14,771 bases of DNA, taken from SIG607 sp045648445. GTDB taxonomy: Bacteria; Bacillota; Clostridia; Oscillospirales; Acutalibacteraceae. The translations under genes were made by a program, and so were the position numbers. The notes below the pieces were generated by a model that searched no databases, had not been told where the DNA came from, and saw only the letters and a program-made list of their open reading frames with translations. The stretch is taken from NCBI GenBank assembly GCA_045648445.1, contig JAZRNY010000010.1, positions 1 to 14,771 of the forward strand. Direction: 5' to 3'. This document shows, piece by piece, positions 6,918 through 14,391 of the stretch (position 1 is the stretch's first letter; every line of letters begins with the position of its first letter).

Positions 6918-6949
6918 AAAGGCCACATTTCTGTGGCTTTTAATTTTAT
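6918..6949 (+). terminator. Hairpin/attenuator between rpmH and rnpA
   Basis: AAAGGCCACA / TGTGGCTTTT (6918-6941) forms a stem with one bulged G and a 4-nt loop, followed by TTTTAATTTTAT just before the rnpA RBS. It has the form of a weak intrinsic terminator. It would let most transcripts stop after rpmH and keep rnpA lower, as fits the large difference in need for L34 and RNase P protein; this role is inference. Confidence 0.65.
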
Positions 6950-6961
6950 AGGGTGTTTAGT

Positions 6962-7318
6962 ATGCTTTATAATACTTTTAAACTTAATAAAGATTTTCGC
7001 CGCTTGTACGGTAGGGGAAAAAGTCAGGTTTCCCCTTATCTTGTTACCTACTCCTTAAAAAACCGTAACGGTGAAATAAACGTTGGCATTACAGTTGGTA
7101 AAAAACTGGGTAATGCCGTTTGTCGTAACCGCGCAAGGCGTCTTATCGTCGCCGCTCTGCGCGAAAATCTGGCACACATTACGCCGGGATATGATTTTGT
7201 TTTTGTTGCTCGAAGCCGTATTCTATCTGTTAAAAGCACACTCGTAAGCGAAGTTTTAAAAAACCAGTTAAAAGAATTCGGCATTTGGAATGATAATAAT
7301 GAAGAAACTTCTGATTAA
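6962..7318 (+). CDS. rnpA: Ribonuclease P protein component
   Basis: A 118-residue basic protein that helps the RNase P RNA bind and cut the 5' leader from pre-tRNAs in the cytoplasm. The signature VGITVGKKLGNAVCRNRARR (41-60) contains the RNR motif (55-57) that contacts the RNA, and the N-terminal KDFRRLYGRGK is also typical. I chose the ATG at 6962 rather than the GTG nine bases earlier, because AGGGTG then lies at a usual distance and the protein begins like its relatives. Its end overlaps yidD by 20 bp, which suggests coupled translation. Confidence 0.97.
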   Translation: MLYNTFKLNKDFRRLYGRGKSQVSPYLVTYSLKNRNGEINVGITVGKKLGNAVCRNRARRLIVAALRENLAHITPGYDFVFVARSRILSVKSTLVSEVLKNQLKEFGIWNDNNEETSD

Positions 7319-7547
7319 AGCAGTTCGCTTTTACCAAAAGAACCTCTCACCCGTAAAGAAAACCCCTTGTTGCCGTTTTTATCCTACCTGTTCTGCCTAC
7401 ACTATTGAGGCTTTAGAGATTCACGGCGCATTTAAAGGATCGCTTTTCAGCATTTGGCGAATACTTCGCTGCAATCCTTTTTGCAAAGGTGGGTTTGACC
7501 CCGTGCCCCCTAAGCAGACAAAGGTCTGCCCCAGACGAAAAAAATAA
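7299..7547 (+). CDS. yidD: Membrane protein insertion efficiency factor YidD
   Basis: An 82-residue small basic protein. The family is peripheral at the inner face of the membrane and assists YidC-dependent insertion. Hallmarks are RFYQKNLSP (10-18), CCRFYPTCSAY (24-34) with its conserved cysteines, and the C-terminal RCNPFCKGGFDPVP (57-70). I take the ATG at 7299 as the start because relatives begin MKKLLI; an in-frame ATG three codons earlier is possible. The start lies inside rnpA, as is common for this pair, and the SD sequence is weak (GGA), so it probably relies on coupling. Confidence 0.96.
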   Translation: MKKLLIKAVRFYQKNLSPVKKTPCCRFYPTCSAYTIEALEIHGAFKGSLFSIWRILRCNPFCKGGFDPVPPKQTKVCPRRKK

Positions 7548-7573
7548 TCCTTCTGTCAGGATGGTGTATAAAT

Positions 7574-8494
7574 ATGAACGCCGTTTTCGGTTTTATTAAC
7601 AAATGGATATTTGCGCCCGTTCTTAAGTTCTTCCTCGATATCACCAACGGAAATTACGCGCTATCTATTTTTCTTTTCACTTTAGCACTCAATGTTATTC
7701 TTATTCCCCTTACTATTAAGGGTCAAAAATCAGCCGTAGGTCAGTTCAAAATCAAGCCGAAACTTGATGAACTAAAAAAGAAATGCGGCGATGACAAGCA
7801 AAAATATAATCAGGGTATGCAGAAACTCTATCAGGATAATAACATTTCTATGGGTGGCGGTTGCCTTCCCATGATTTTACGTCTTGTTCTCGTTATGAGC
7901 GTATATTATCTTGTACTTTCTCCCCTTACCTACTTTACTTCTCTTGACGCTCAGTCTATTGATGCCGCTATAAAAGCGCTCCCCGCAGAGATTGTAAGCA
8001 AGAGAACCACCTATAGCGAACTTTTCGTTATTGAACAGGCTTATGCTACCGGTTCAGGCAATATTTTTGATGCTATTAAAAATCTCGATTTTAATTTCCT
8101 TGGAATTAACCTTACCCAAAAGCCTCAGTTTACCCTTAACTTTTCTAAGGCAGACGTTGACTTTAAACTTTGGATAATTCCTTTCCTTTCTTTTGCTGCA
8201 GCAATGTTCTCCGGTATTTATTCAAGCCTTCATCAGAAAAAAGCCAACCCTGATGCGCCCAGTATGATGGGTATGATGCTTATGATGCCTATTTTCTCGT
8301 TATGGATAGCCTTTAACGCACCTTGCGGTCTTGGCTTTTACTGGGCATGCTCCAGTCTTATTGGCGCATTTATTCAAATGTTTATAAACCATTTCTTCAG
8401 CCCCGCAAAACTTGTTGCAAAAGAACAGGCAACCTTAATCACAAAACGCGGTGCCGAAGAAAAGAAATATGCCTCATCAAAGGTATCTAAATAA
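7574..8494 (+). CDS. yidC: YidC/Oxa1-family membrane protein insertase
   Basis: A 306-residue polytopic insertase that places membrane proteins alone or with SecYEG. TM1 of the core is at about 28-48, followed by the cytoplasmic coiled hairpin (about 50-92, QKSAVGQFKIKPKLDELKK), TM2 (about 98-118), a long external loop (about 120-200), then the last three helices (about 203-286) including GFYWACSSLIGAFIQM, and a basic tail. There is no lipobox, unlike Bacillus SpoIIIJ. The usual groove arginine in TM1 seems to be N40 (TLALNVILIPLT), while R103 sits in TM2 (CLPMILRLVL). It lies 26 bp after yidD and 18 bp before jag. The RBS is CAGGATGG, modest. Confidence 0.95.
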   Translation: MNAVFGFINKWIFAPVLKFFLDITNGNYALSIFLFTLALNVILIPLTIKGQKSAVGQFKIKPKLDELKKKCGDDKQKYNQGMQKLYQDNNISMGGGCLPMILRLVLVMSVYYLVLSPLTYFTSLDAQSIDAAIKALPAEIVSKRTTYSELFVIEQAYATGSGNIFDAIKNLDFNFLGINLTQKPQFTLNFSKADVDFKLWIIPFLSFAAAMFSGIYSSLHQKKANPDAPSMMGMMLMMPIFSLWIAFNAPCGLGFYWACSSLIGAFIQMFINHFFSPAKLVAKEQATLITKRGAEEKKYASSKVSK

Positions 8495-8512
8495 TTTTAG
8501 GAGGAACTTGAC

Positions 8513-9412
8513 GTGATTAAAGAAGCAATCGGCATTGCCGCAACTATAGAAGACGCCAAAGAAGCCGCCATTAACGAACTTAATGCAGGACTTGACGACG
8601 ACGTACAATTTGAAGTTATTGATATGCCTAAGAAGAAGGTTTTGGGTATTTTCGGCGGGACTCCCGCAAAAGTAAAAGCATACATTGAAATTGACGACCC
8701 TGCTCCTAAAAAGGCTCCTAAAAAACAGGTTAAGAAAAATGAACCTGTAAAAGAAAATAAGGAACCTAAGGAAAACAAGGCTAAAGTAAAGGCTGAAAAG
8801 AAAGAAAAAGCAGCACCTGCACCCGTAGAAAAAGCAGATGCAATTGATGCAGCGCTTCTCCCTGCTGATTCTCAGGCTGCAAAAGCAGTTGAATATATCA
8901 AAGGTGTGCTACTAGGTCTTGGTTGCACCGATATTAACGTTAAGGTTGTTCCTTTTGACGGTGGCGCTACTGTTATTCTTGAAGGCGAAGGTCTTGGCGT
9001 AGTTATCGGTCATAGAGGTGAAACTCTTGACGCGCTTCAGTATCTTGCTTCCCTTGCCGCAAATAACGGCAGCGGTTATTTCAAGGTTTCAATTGATATT
9101 GGAAACTATAGAGAAAGAAGAGAAAAGACTCTTATTTCTCTTGCACACAGAATGGCAAATCAGGCGCTTAAAAGCGGCAGAAACCGTTCTTTAGAACCTA
9201 TGAATCCCTATGAAAGACGTATCATTCATACCGCCATTCAGGAAATTGACGGTGTTTCTTCCCACTCGGTAGGCGAAGGTGATAGAAGACATATTGTTAT
9301 CACTCCCGATAACGCTACTCCCCGCGCTCCTAAAAAAGCAAGCGCTCCCGTAGAAAACAGAGAACCTAAAAAAGACTCTGAAGCACTTCCCCTTTACGGA
9401 AAAATTAAATAA
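8513..9412 (+). CDS. jag: Jag/KhpB RNA-binding protein (Jag_N-KH-R3H)
   Basis: A 299-residue cytoplasmic RNA-binding protein starting at GTG 8513, after AGGAGG at 8499-8504. The Jag_N domain (about 1-60) contains KKKVLGIFGGTPAKV (41-54). A Lys/Pro/Ala/Glu-rich disordered linker (about 61-115) follows. The KH domain (about 120-197) has the nucleic-acid loop VIGHRGETLDALQYL (164-178), and the R3H domain (about 200-266) contains PMNPYERRIIHTAI and SVGEGDRRHIVI. Relatives bind many transcripts with KhpA and affect cell elongation and division. It is the last gene of the string and is followed by a strong terminator; the customary next gene mnmE is not here. Confidence 0.96.
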   Translation: MIKEAIGIAATIEDAKEAAINELNAGLDDDVQFEVIDMPKKKVLGIFGGTPAKVKAYIEIDDPAPKKAPKKQVKKNEPVKENKEPKENKAKVKAEKKEKAAPAPVEKADAIDAALLPADSQAAKAVEYIKGVLLGLGCTDINVKVVPFDGGATVILEGEGLGVVIGHRGETLDALQYLASLAANNGSGYFKVSIDIGNYRERREKTLISLAHRMANQALKSGRNRSLEPMNPYERRIIHTAIQEIDGVSSHSVGEGDRRHIVITPDNATPRAPKKASAPVENREPKKDSEALPLYGKIK

Positions 9413-9437
9413 AACCAGTTTTTATTCAAAATGCACT

Positions 9438-9474
9438 AAAACGGAAGTTTTCTTTTGTGAAAACTTCCGTTTTT
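9438..9474 (+). terminator. Intrinsic terminator after jag
   Basis: A 15-bp perfect stem AAAACGGAAGTTTTC / GAAAACTTCCGTTTT (9438-9452, 9459-9473) with a 6-nt loop and five U. The A-rich 5' side could also work for transcripts from the other strand. It closes the housekeeping cluster. Confidence 0.93.
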
Positions 9475-9478
9475 AAAT

Positions 9479-9493
9479 TTTTGTGTCACAAAA
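9479..9493. promoter_or_regulatory. 7-bp palindrome upstream of the secreted-protein/Rhs operon
   Basis: TTTTGTG-T-CACAAAA. It lies about 65 bp before the first gene of the operon, and a TATATA at about 9511-9516 might be a -10. I found no matching -35 at normal spacing, so it is only a possible operator site. Confidence 0.3.
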
Positions 9494-9559
9494 TGCATAC
9501 TCTGCTTCGTTATATATAGAGAAGATAAAAACTTCTAATATTTTAAAGGACGTGGTTTT

Positions 9560-9961
9560 ATGAAAAAAAGAATTTTTAGTTTGGTAATGGCGGTGCTTAT
9601 GTTACTTACGTTCAATATAAGCACATATGCAGAAAGCGCAGTTCAACCTAGGTATGACTATACTGTTTCAGTTACCCCTACACTTTCTATTACAAATGCA
9701 CAAGCCAGATGTTCGGTAGTGATTACCGGTAACACTAATGTTACAAAAATTAAAGTAAAAATCACTCTACAGCAAAAGGGTTTATTGAAGTGGAATGATA
9801 TAACATCTTGGACAGACGAAGTTAACAACACCAGACTTTCAACAAGTTACCATTACGGACCCGTTGATAGCGGTAAATACAGGGTTAAAGTTGAAGCTAC
9901 TGTTTATGCAGGCTCGTCCAGTGAGACGATTTCTGCAACCAGTTCTACAGTGACGGTGTAG
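9560..9961 (+). CDS. Small secreted protein of unknown function
   Basis: A 133-residue protein with a classical signal peptide: MKKR, hydrophobic core to about 20, and probable cleavage after TYA at about residue 24. The mature part is about 109 residues, rich in Thr/Ser/Val, with alternating beta-like patterns (VSVTPTLSITNAQARCSVVI, KIKVKITLQ, KYRVKVEATVY). That suggests an immunoglobulin-like beta sandwich, but no catalytic motif is seen. Similar small secreted proteins are common in clostridia without known function. AAAGGA precedes the ATG. The Rhs gene begins 32 bp downstream with its own RBS and no terminator between, so the two are probably co-transcribed. It could be an accessory surface protein; that is a guess from position. 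Confidence 0.75.
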   Translation: MKKRIFSLVMAVLMLLTFNISTYAESAVQPRYDYTVSVTPTLSITNAQARCSVVITGNTNVTKIKVKITLQQKGLLKWNDITSWTDEVNNTRLSTSYHYGPVDSGKYRVKVEATVYAGSSSETISATSSTVTV

Positions 9962-9993
9962 TAAAAATTAAAGAGTTTTAAAGGGGACAGACT

Positions 9994-12900
9994 ATGTTTA
10001 AAAGATATAAAAAGTTACTTGCAACTATTGCATTAACTTTAACAACAGCGCTTGTCGTTACTCTATTTTCGCCTGTTGCTTTGGCTGAAGAACCGGAACC
10101 CTCTATACCGGATTTATCAAATACAATTTGTATCACTATTGATGAAATATCTCCCGAAACAAAAGTTAGTGATTTGATTTCAAATACTTCTCTTTCGGAT
10201 TTTGAAGCGTTAGAAGTATATGATAAAGAGGGCTTTCAAATTAGTAGCAACGGTTACGTGACTAACAGTTCTACTATTGTTATTAAAAACGACGGTGTAG
10301 CTTTAGAAGCTTATAAGGTAAGGCTTTACGGCGATTTAAACTGCGACGGTCATATAGATACTTTGGATATCTCTCAAATCAAAAAATGTTTGACAGGAAT
10401 TCCGATTGATGAAGAAATAGCTGCCGATGCAAATGCTGACAGTATTGTTAATGCTGTTGATTTGTCTGTATTGAAACTTTGCGCGGCAGGAATAGCCAGC
10501 GTAAAACAAAACCGACAGTTTGCTTTTTCTTCGCGTTTTAACTGGCTTAGCGAAAATAAAGCAGATTATAAAATTTACGGTTACACCGAAGAATTTAGCG
10601 ATTTATCTGTTTCTTCCAATGATATTGACCTTACCTTTAGCAGATACTACGATTCCTGCAATACCAATATCGGTATTTTAGGCAAAGGTTGGACAGCCTC
10701 TTTTGAAGGCAGTTGTTTAACTTATGAAGGAACTTCTAAAATAGTAAGTATTTACGGTCAGACTCCCGTTGTGTTTGAGTATTCAAATAATGAATACAAC
10801 TGCGAATATAGCCGTTCGAGTTTAATTGCAATTAATTCCGGCTATGAATATACCGGCGAAGACGACCTTAAATATACGTTTAATTCAAACGGTTACTTAA
10901 CAAAAATAACAGACAGAAATAACAATGCAGTAATTATTGAAGTAAACAGTAACGGTAAAATTCAAAAGGTGACCGATAGTGTAGGCAGAGAATATTTATA
11001 TACGTATAATTCTAATGGTTATCTTTCTAAAATAACCGATCCGGCGGGAAGAAACGTAAATTATTCCTATGATTCTTACAATAGACTCGTATCTGTAACG
11101 GGCGTTATGGGTAGCATTACTCAAAAGTACGGATATACGGTTGCCGATAGGTTGAGAACCGTATATGATGCTTTCGATAATATTTTAACTCAGGTAAATT
11201 ATGATGAAAACGGTGTCGTTACCTCTGTAACCGACAGTGACGGAAATACCGTAAACTATTCATATAATCCATCATTGAACAGTATTTCTGTGTCTGAGGA
11301 TGGAAGCGTTACAGAATGTTACGTGTATAACAGATATAATTTTTTGTCGGTAGCTATAAATGACGAAGGAAAAACAGAAAACAGTTTTCTTAATTCTTAC
11401 GGCGACGTTATTGAAAGTATCGTAGAAGACGTAGAAAAAACGTCATATATTCTTGATGCTGATGGAAACGTGCTGGAAGTAAAAACGGTTACTGACGAAG
11501 AAACGAAGACCGAAAAGAATACGTATGATAATAACGGGAATCTTCTTACCAGTCTTACAGATGATGAAAAATATATTTATACATACGATAGTAACGGTAA
11601 CGTTCTTACGGTAACAAAACAAGTAAACGGAGAAGTTACAGAATCAGCTACTTATACCTATAATTCTAAAGGATTGGTTGTATCCGATACTGAAGACGGT
11701 AAAATTACCGAATATACTTATGATACCAATAACTATATTACAAATATAAAAACGGTTGAAAACGATATTGAAACCAACGTATATTTCAACTATAATATAA
11801 TCGGTCAGGTGCTTACACAAACAGAAGAGGGATTAACTAGTTCATACGTTTATGATTTATACGGAAACGTAATAAAGGAAACTCAGAGCGTAGGAACGGT
11901 TACACGTGTAAACCGCATAGTTTATGATGATAAAAACAGAGTAATTCAAAAAATATGCGATAACCAATATAACGTATCTGATGACGGTTTAAATCCCAAT
12001 AGTAACGGTATTTGCCATACTAACGTATATAACAATAGCAACGTTGGCGAAAGATATACTTATGATACAAACGATAACGTTTTAACGTATATTAACAAAG
12101 CTAATAATAAAACCGTTAATACTTATGACAGCGAAAACAGACTTGTTAAAACTGTTACGTATGAAAACCCAAATACAACAGCAAACGGTCTTACAACAAG
12201 ATATGTCTATGATGCAGACGGAAATCTAATTCAAACCGTTTATCCCCATCAATATAATGCGGAAAATGATAATTTAGATGTATCTAACGATGTAAACGAA
12301 TATACTGATAATACTGTTGGCGAAAGAGTTACATATGATGAAGACGGTAACGTTTTAACTTATATTGATTCTTTTGGCAAACAAACCGTAAACACCTATG
12401 ACAGCAACGGAAACCTTGTAAAATCCGTTTCAGGCAACGAAACCACACGCTTTGTATATAACGGCGGCGATAACTTATTACAGGTTATCTATCCCAATCA
12501 GTATAATGCAGAGGATGATAATTTAAATTTATCTGCCGAAACTCCCGTTGATACCTATGCAAATACAAACGTTGGTGATCGCTATACCTATGATGATAAC
12601 GGTAATATTTTAACCTATACAAATCAGTACGGCGAGGTTACAACTAATACTTATGATGCTGATGGCAATTTAACCTCTACTACGAAACCTGACAGCACAG
12701 TTTTCACCTTTGACGAGGACGGCAGAGCTAAAAAGGAAACATATTCAAATGGTCTTGTTAGAGATTTCACTTATTCTACAAATCAGACCGTTATATCCGG
12801 TTCTAATGGAATAACTGTTACCTATAACCTTAACAGCTTTGGTGAGGTTGCAGAGTATAAGTTCCAAAACGGTGAAAACAATAAGAACTATTCCTATACC

Positions 12901-14382
12901 TACGATTCGGACGGAAATATTACCACAATATCTCTAAACGGCAGCTTACAGCAGACCTTTACCTACAATTCTTCAAACGAGCTTGTTCGTGTTGATGATG
13001 CACTAATAAACAAAACCGTTACTTATGATTACGATTATGTAGGAAACATTACCTCTGTAAAAACCTATATCTATACTACAGGCACTTTAGGTACACCTCT
13101 TACCATCCAAAACTATACCTATAACAGCCAAAATCAGAGAACCGATTTGAGCTATGATGCAAACGGTAATATGACCTCACTTAACGGTTATACTTTCGGT
13201 TGGACTAACAGAAGATTAACCTCTGCCATAAGTACAGATAACAGTATTTCTTACACCTATAATCACGATGGTATTCGTACAAGCAAAACGATTAACGGAA
13301 TCACCACATATTATGTAGTGGACGAAAACAATAATGTTGTAAAACAGTATAGCAGAGAAAATGACGTTGAAACCAATGTTATTGAGTTCGTTTATGACAG
13401 TAATGGCACACCGATATATTTCACTTATAATAACACAACATATTATTATGAGAAAAATATGCAAGGTGATATTGTTGCTATACTTGACGCAAACGGCAAT
13501 ACTGTTGTAGAATATGCATATAATATTTGGGGTGAGTTAGTAAGTATAACAGGCTCTTTAGCTGATACAATTGGTACAATTAACCCACTTCGTTACAGAG
13601 GATATTACTACGATACTGAAACAAATCTTTACTATCTGCAAAGCAGATATTACTCCCCTGATTTAATGAGATTTATTTCTCAGGATGATCCGGTGTTGTC
13701 AAATTCGCAGGGTGAGCCACTTGGAAGCAATTTATATGCTTATTGTCTAAATAATCCGGCGATAAATAATGATAAAACAGGAAATTGGACCGGTTTTGAT
13801 GAGATCAACAAATTGAGATTGCAAAAATATTTTATAAATAGACATACTACCGCTTTTGCAAATTATGTGTATAATTCCAACAAATCACGAGATATAAAAA
13901 CAGGATTTATTAATGGTCAAGCAGAAGGTAAAGTTTCAAAGCTACGATTTGGTGCTTTTAAAATGTCTTACAATGGATGTGAAGTAATAGCAGTTTATAA
14001 TGCTTTACAAAAGATAGGTAAAGGTGTACCGATATCACAAATTGCTTTGGAAATGGAAATAAATGGCTCTTCTTTGCTATACGGTGTATTTGGAGCAAAT
14101 CCTTTGTTTATTTCTAATTATCTAAAGTATCATAAAATTAAATTCAAAAAGTTTACATCAGAAAAAACTATGAATAAATCAATAAAAAAAGGTGTTTATA
14201 TACTTTCGTTCTGGAATACTAAAAAAATCACTGGCGCAATACATACAGTTGCATTTTATTATAAAAACGGAGTTTATACTGTTTATAATAGATTGAATGA
14301 AAGGACTAAATCCAAAGCATTCTATACTCTTGCATCGATTTATTCCGGTGGACGTTTTATAATAGGTTATTATTTGACATAG
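9994..14382 (+). CDS. Secreted Rhs/YD-repeat protein with dockerin and C-terminal papain-like candidate toxin domain
   Basis: A 1462-residue protein with a polymorphic-toxin layout. Signal peptide 1-31 (SPVALA|EE). A short beta region (about 45-110). A type I dockerin (about 111-166) with two 12-residue calcium loops, DLNCDGHIDTLD (114-125) and DANADSIVNAVD (145-156). A DUF6531-like Rhs entry region (about 200-290). Many YD repeats (about 290-1190), including three long-period copies marked by QYN and NVG[ED]R. The Rhs core (about 1198-1265, RYRGYYYDTETNLYYLQSRYYSPDLMRFISQDDP in pieces, ending NNPAINNDKTG). A unique C-terminal tip (about 1266-1462) with C1329 in MSYNGCEVIAVYNAL, H1417 in GAIHTVAFY and N1432 in VYNR, the order of a papain/C39-like cysteine peptidase. 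The usual Gln before Cys is not evident. WapA-type relatives deliver such tips to neighbouring cells; that role here is inference. The RBS is AAAGGGG. Confidence 0.92.
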   Translation: MFKRYKKLLATIALTLTTALVVTLFSPVALAEEPEPSIPDLSNTICITIDEISPETKVSDLISNTSLSDFEALEVYDKEGFQISSNGYVTNSSTIVIKNDGVALEAYKVRLYGDLNCDGHIDTLDISQIKKCLTGIPIDEEIAADANADSIVNAVDLSVLKLCAAGIASVKQNRQFAFSSRFNWLSENKADYKIYGYTEEFSDLSVSSNDIDLTFSRYYDSCNTNIGILGKGWTASFEGSCLTYEGTSKIVSIYGQTPVVFEYSNNEYNCEYSRSSLIAINSGYEYTGEDDLKYTFNSNGYLTKITDRNNNAVIIEVNSNGKIQKVTDSVGREYLYTYNSNGYLSKITDPAGRNVNYSYDSYNRLVSVTGVMGSITQKYGYTVADRLRTVYDAFDNILTQVNYDENGVVTSVTDSDGNTVNYSYNPSLNSISVSEDGSVTECYVYNRYNFLSVAINDEGKTENSFLNSYGDVIESIVEDVEKTSYILDADGNVLEVKTVTDEETKTEKNTYDNNGNLLTSLTDDEKYIYTYDSNGNVLTVTKQVNGEVTESATYTYNSKGLVVSDTEDGKITEYTYDTNNYITNIKTVENDIETNVYFNYNIIGQVLTQTEEGLTSSYVYDLYGNVIKETQSVGTVTRVNRIVYDDKNRVIQKICDNQYNVSDDGLNPNSNGICHTNVYNNSNVGERYTYDTNDNVLTYINKANNKTVNTYDSENRLVKTVTYENPNTTANGLTTRYVYDADGNLIQTVYPHQYNAENDNLDVSNDVNEYTDNTVGERVTYDEDGNVLTYIDSFGKQTVNTYDSNGNLVKSVSGNETTRFVYNGGDNLLQVIYPNQYNAEDDNLNLSAETPVDTYANTNVGDRYTYDDNGNILTYTNQYGEVTTNTYDADGNLTSTTKPDSTVFTFDEDGRAKKETYSNGLVRDFTYSTNQTVISGSNGITVTYNLNSFGEVAEYKFQNGENNKNYSYTYDSDGNITTISLNGSLQQTFTYNSSNELVRVDDALINKTVTYDYDYVGNITSVKTYIYTTGTLGTPLTIQNYTYNSQNQRTDLSYDANGNMTSLNGYTFGWTNRRLTSAISTDNSISYTYNHDGIRTSKTINGITTYYVVDENNNVVKQYSRENDVETNVIEFVYDSNGTPIYFTYNNTTYYYEKNMQGDIVAILDANGNTVVEYAYNIWGELVSITGSLADTIGTINPLRYRGYYYDTETNLYYLQSRYYSPDLMRFISQDDPVLSNSQGEPLGSNLYAYCLNNPAINNDKTGNWTGFDEINKLRLQKYFINRHTTAFANYVYNSNKSRDIKTGFINGQAEGKVSKLRFGAFKMSYNGCEVIAVYNALQKIGKGVPISQIALEMEINGSSLLYGVFGANPLFISNYLKYHKIKFKKFTSEKTMNKSIKKGVYILSFWNTKKITGAIHTVAFYYKNGVYTVYNRLNERTKSKAFYTLASIYSGGRFIIGYYLT

Positions 14383-14391
14383 GAGATAAAT

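Noticed and set aside
13216..13464. Antisense ORF inside the Rhs gene
   Set aside because: A shadow of YD-repeat coding sequence; no RBS and no plausible product.
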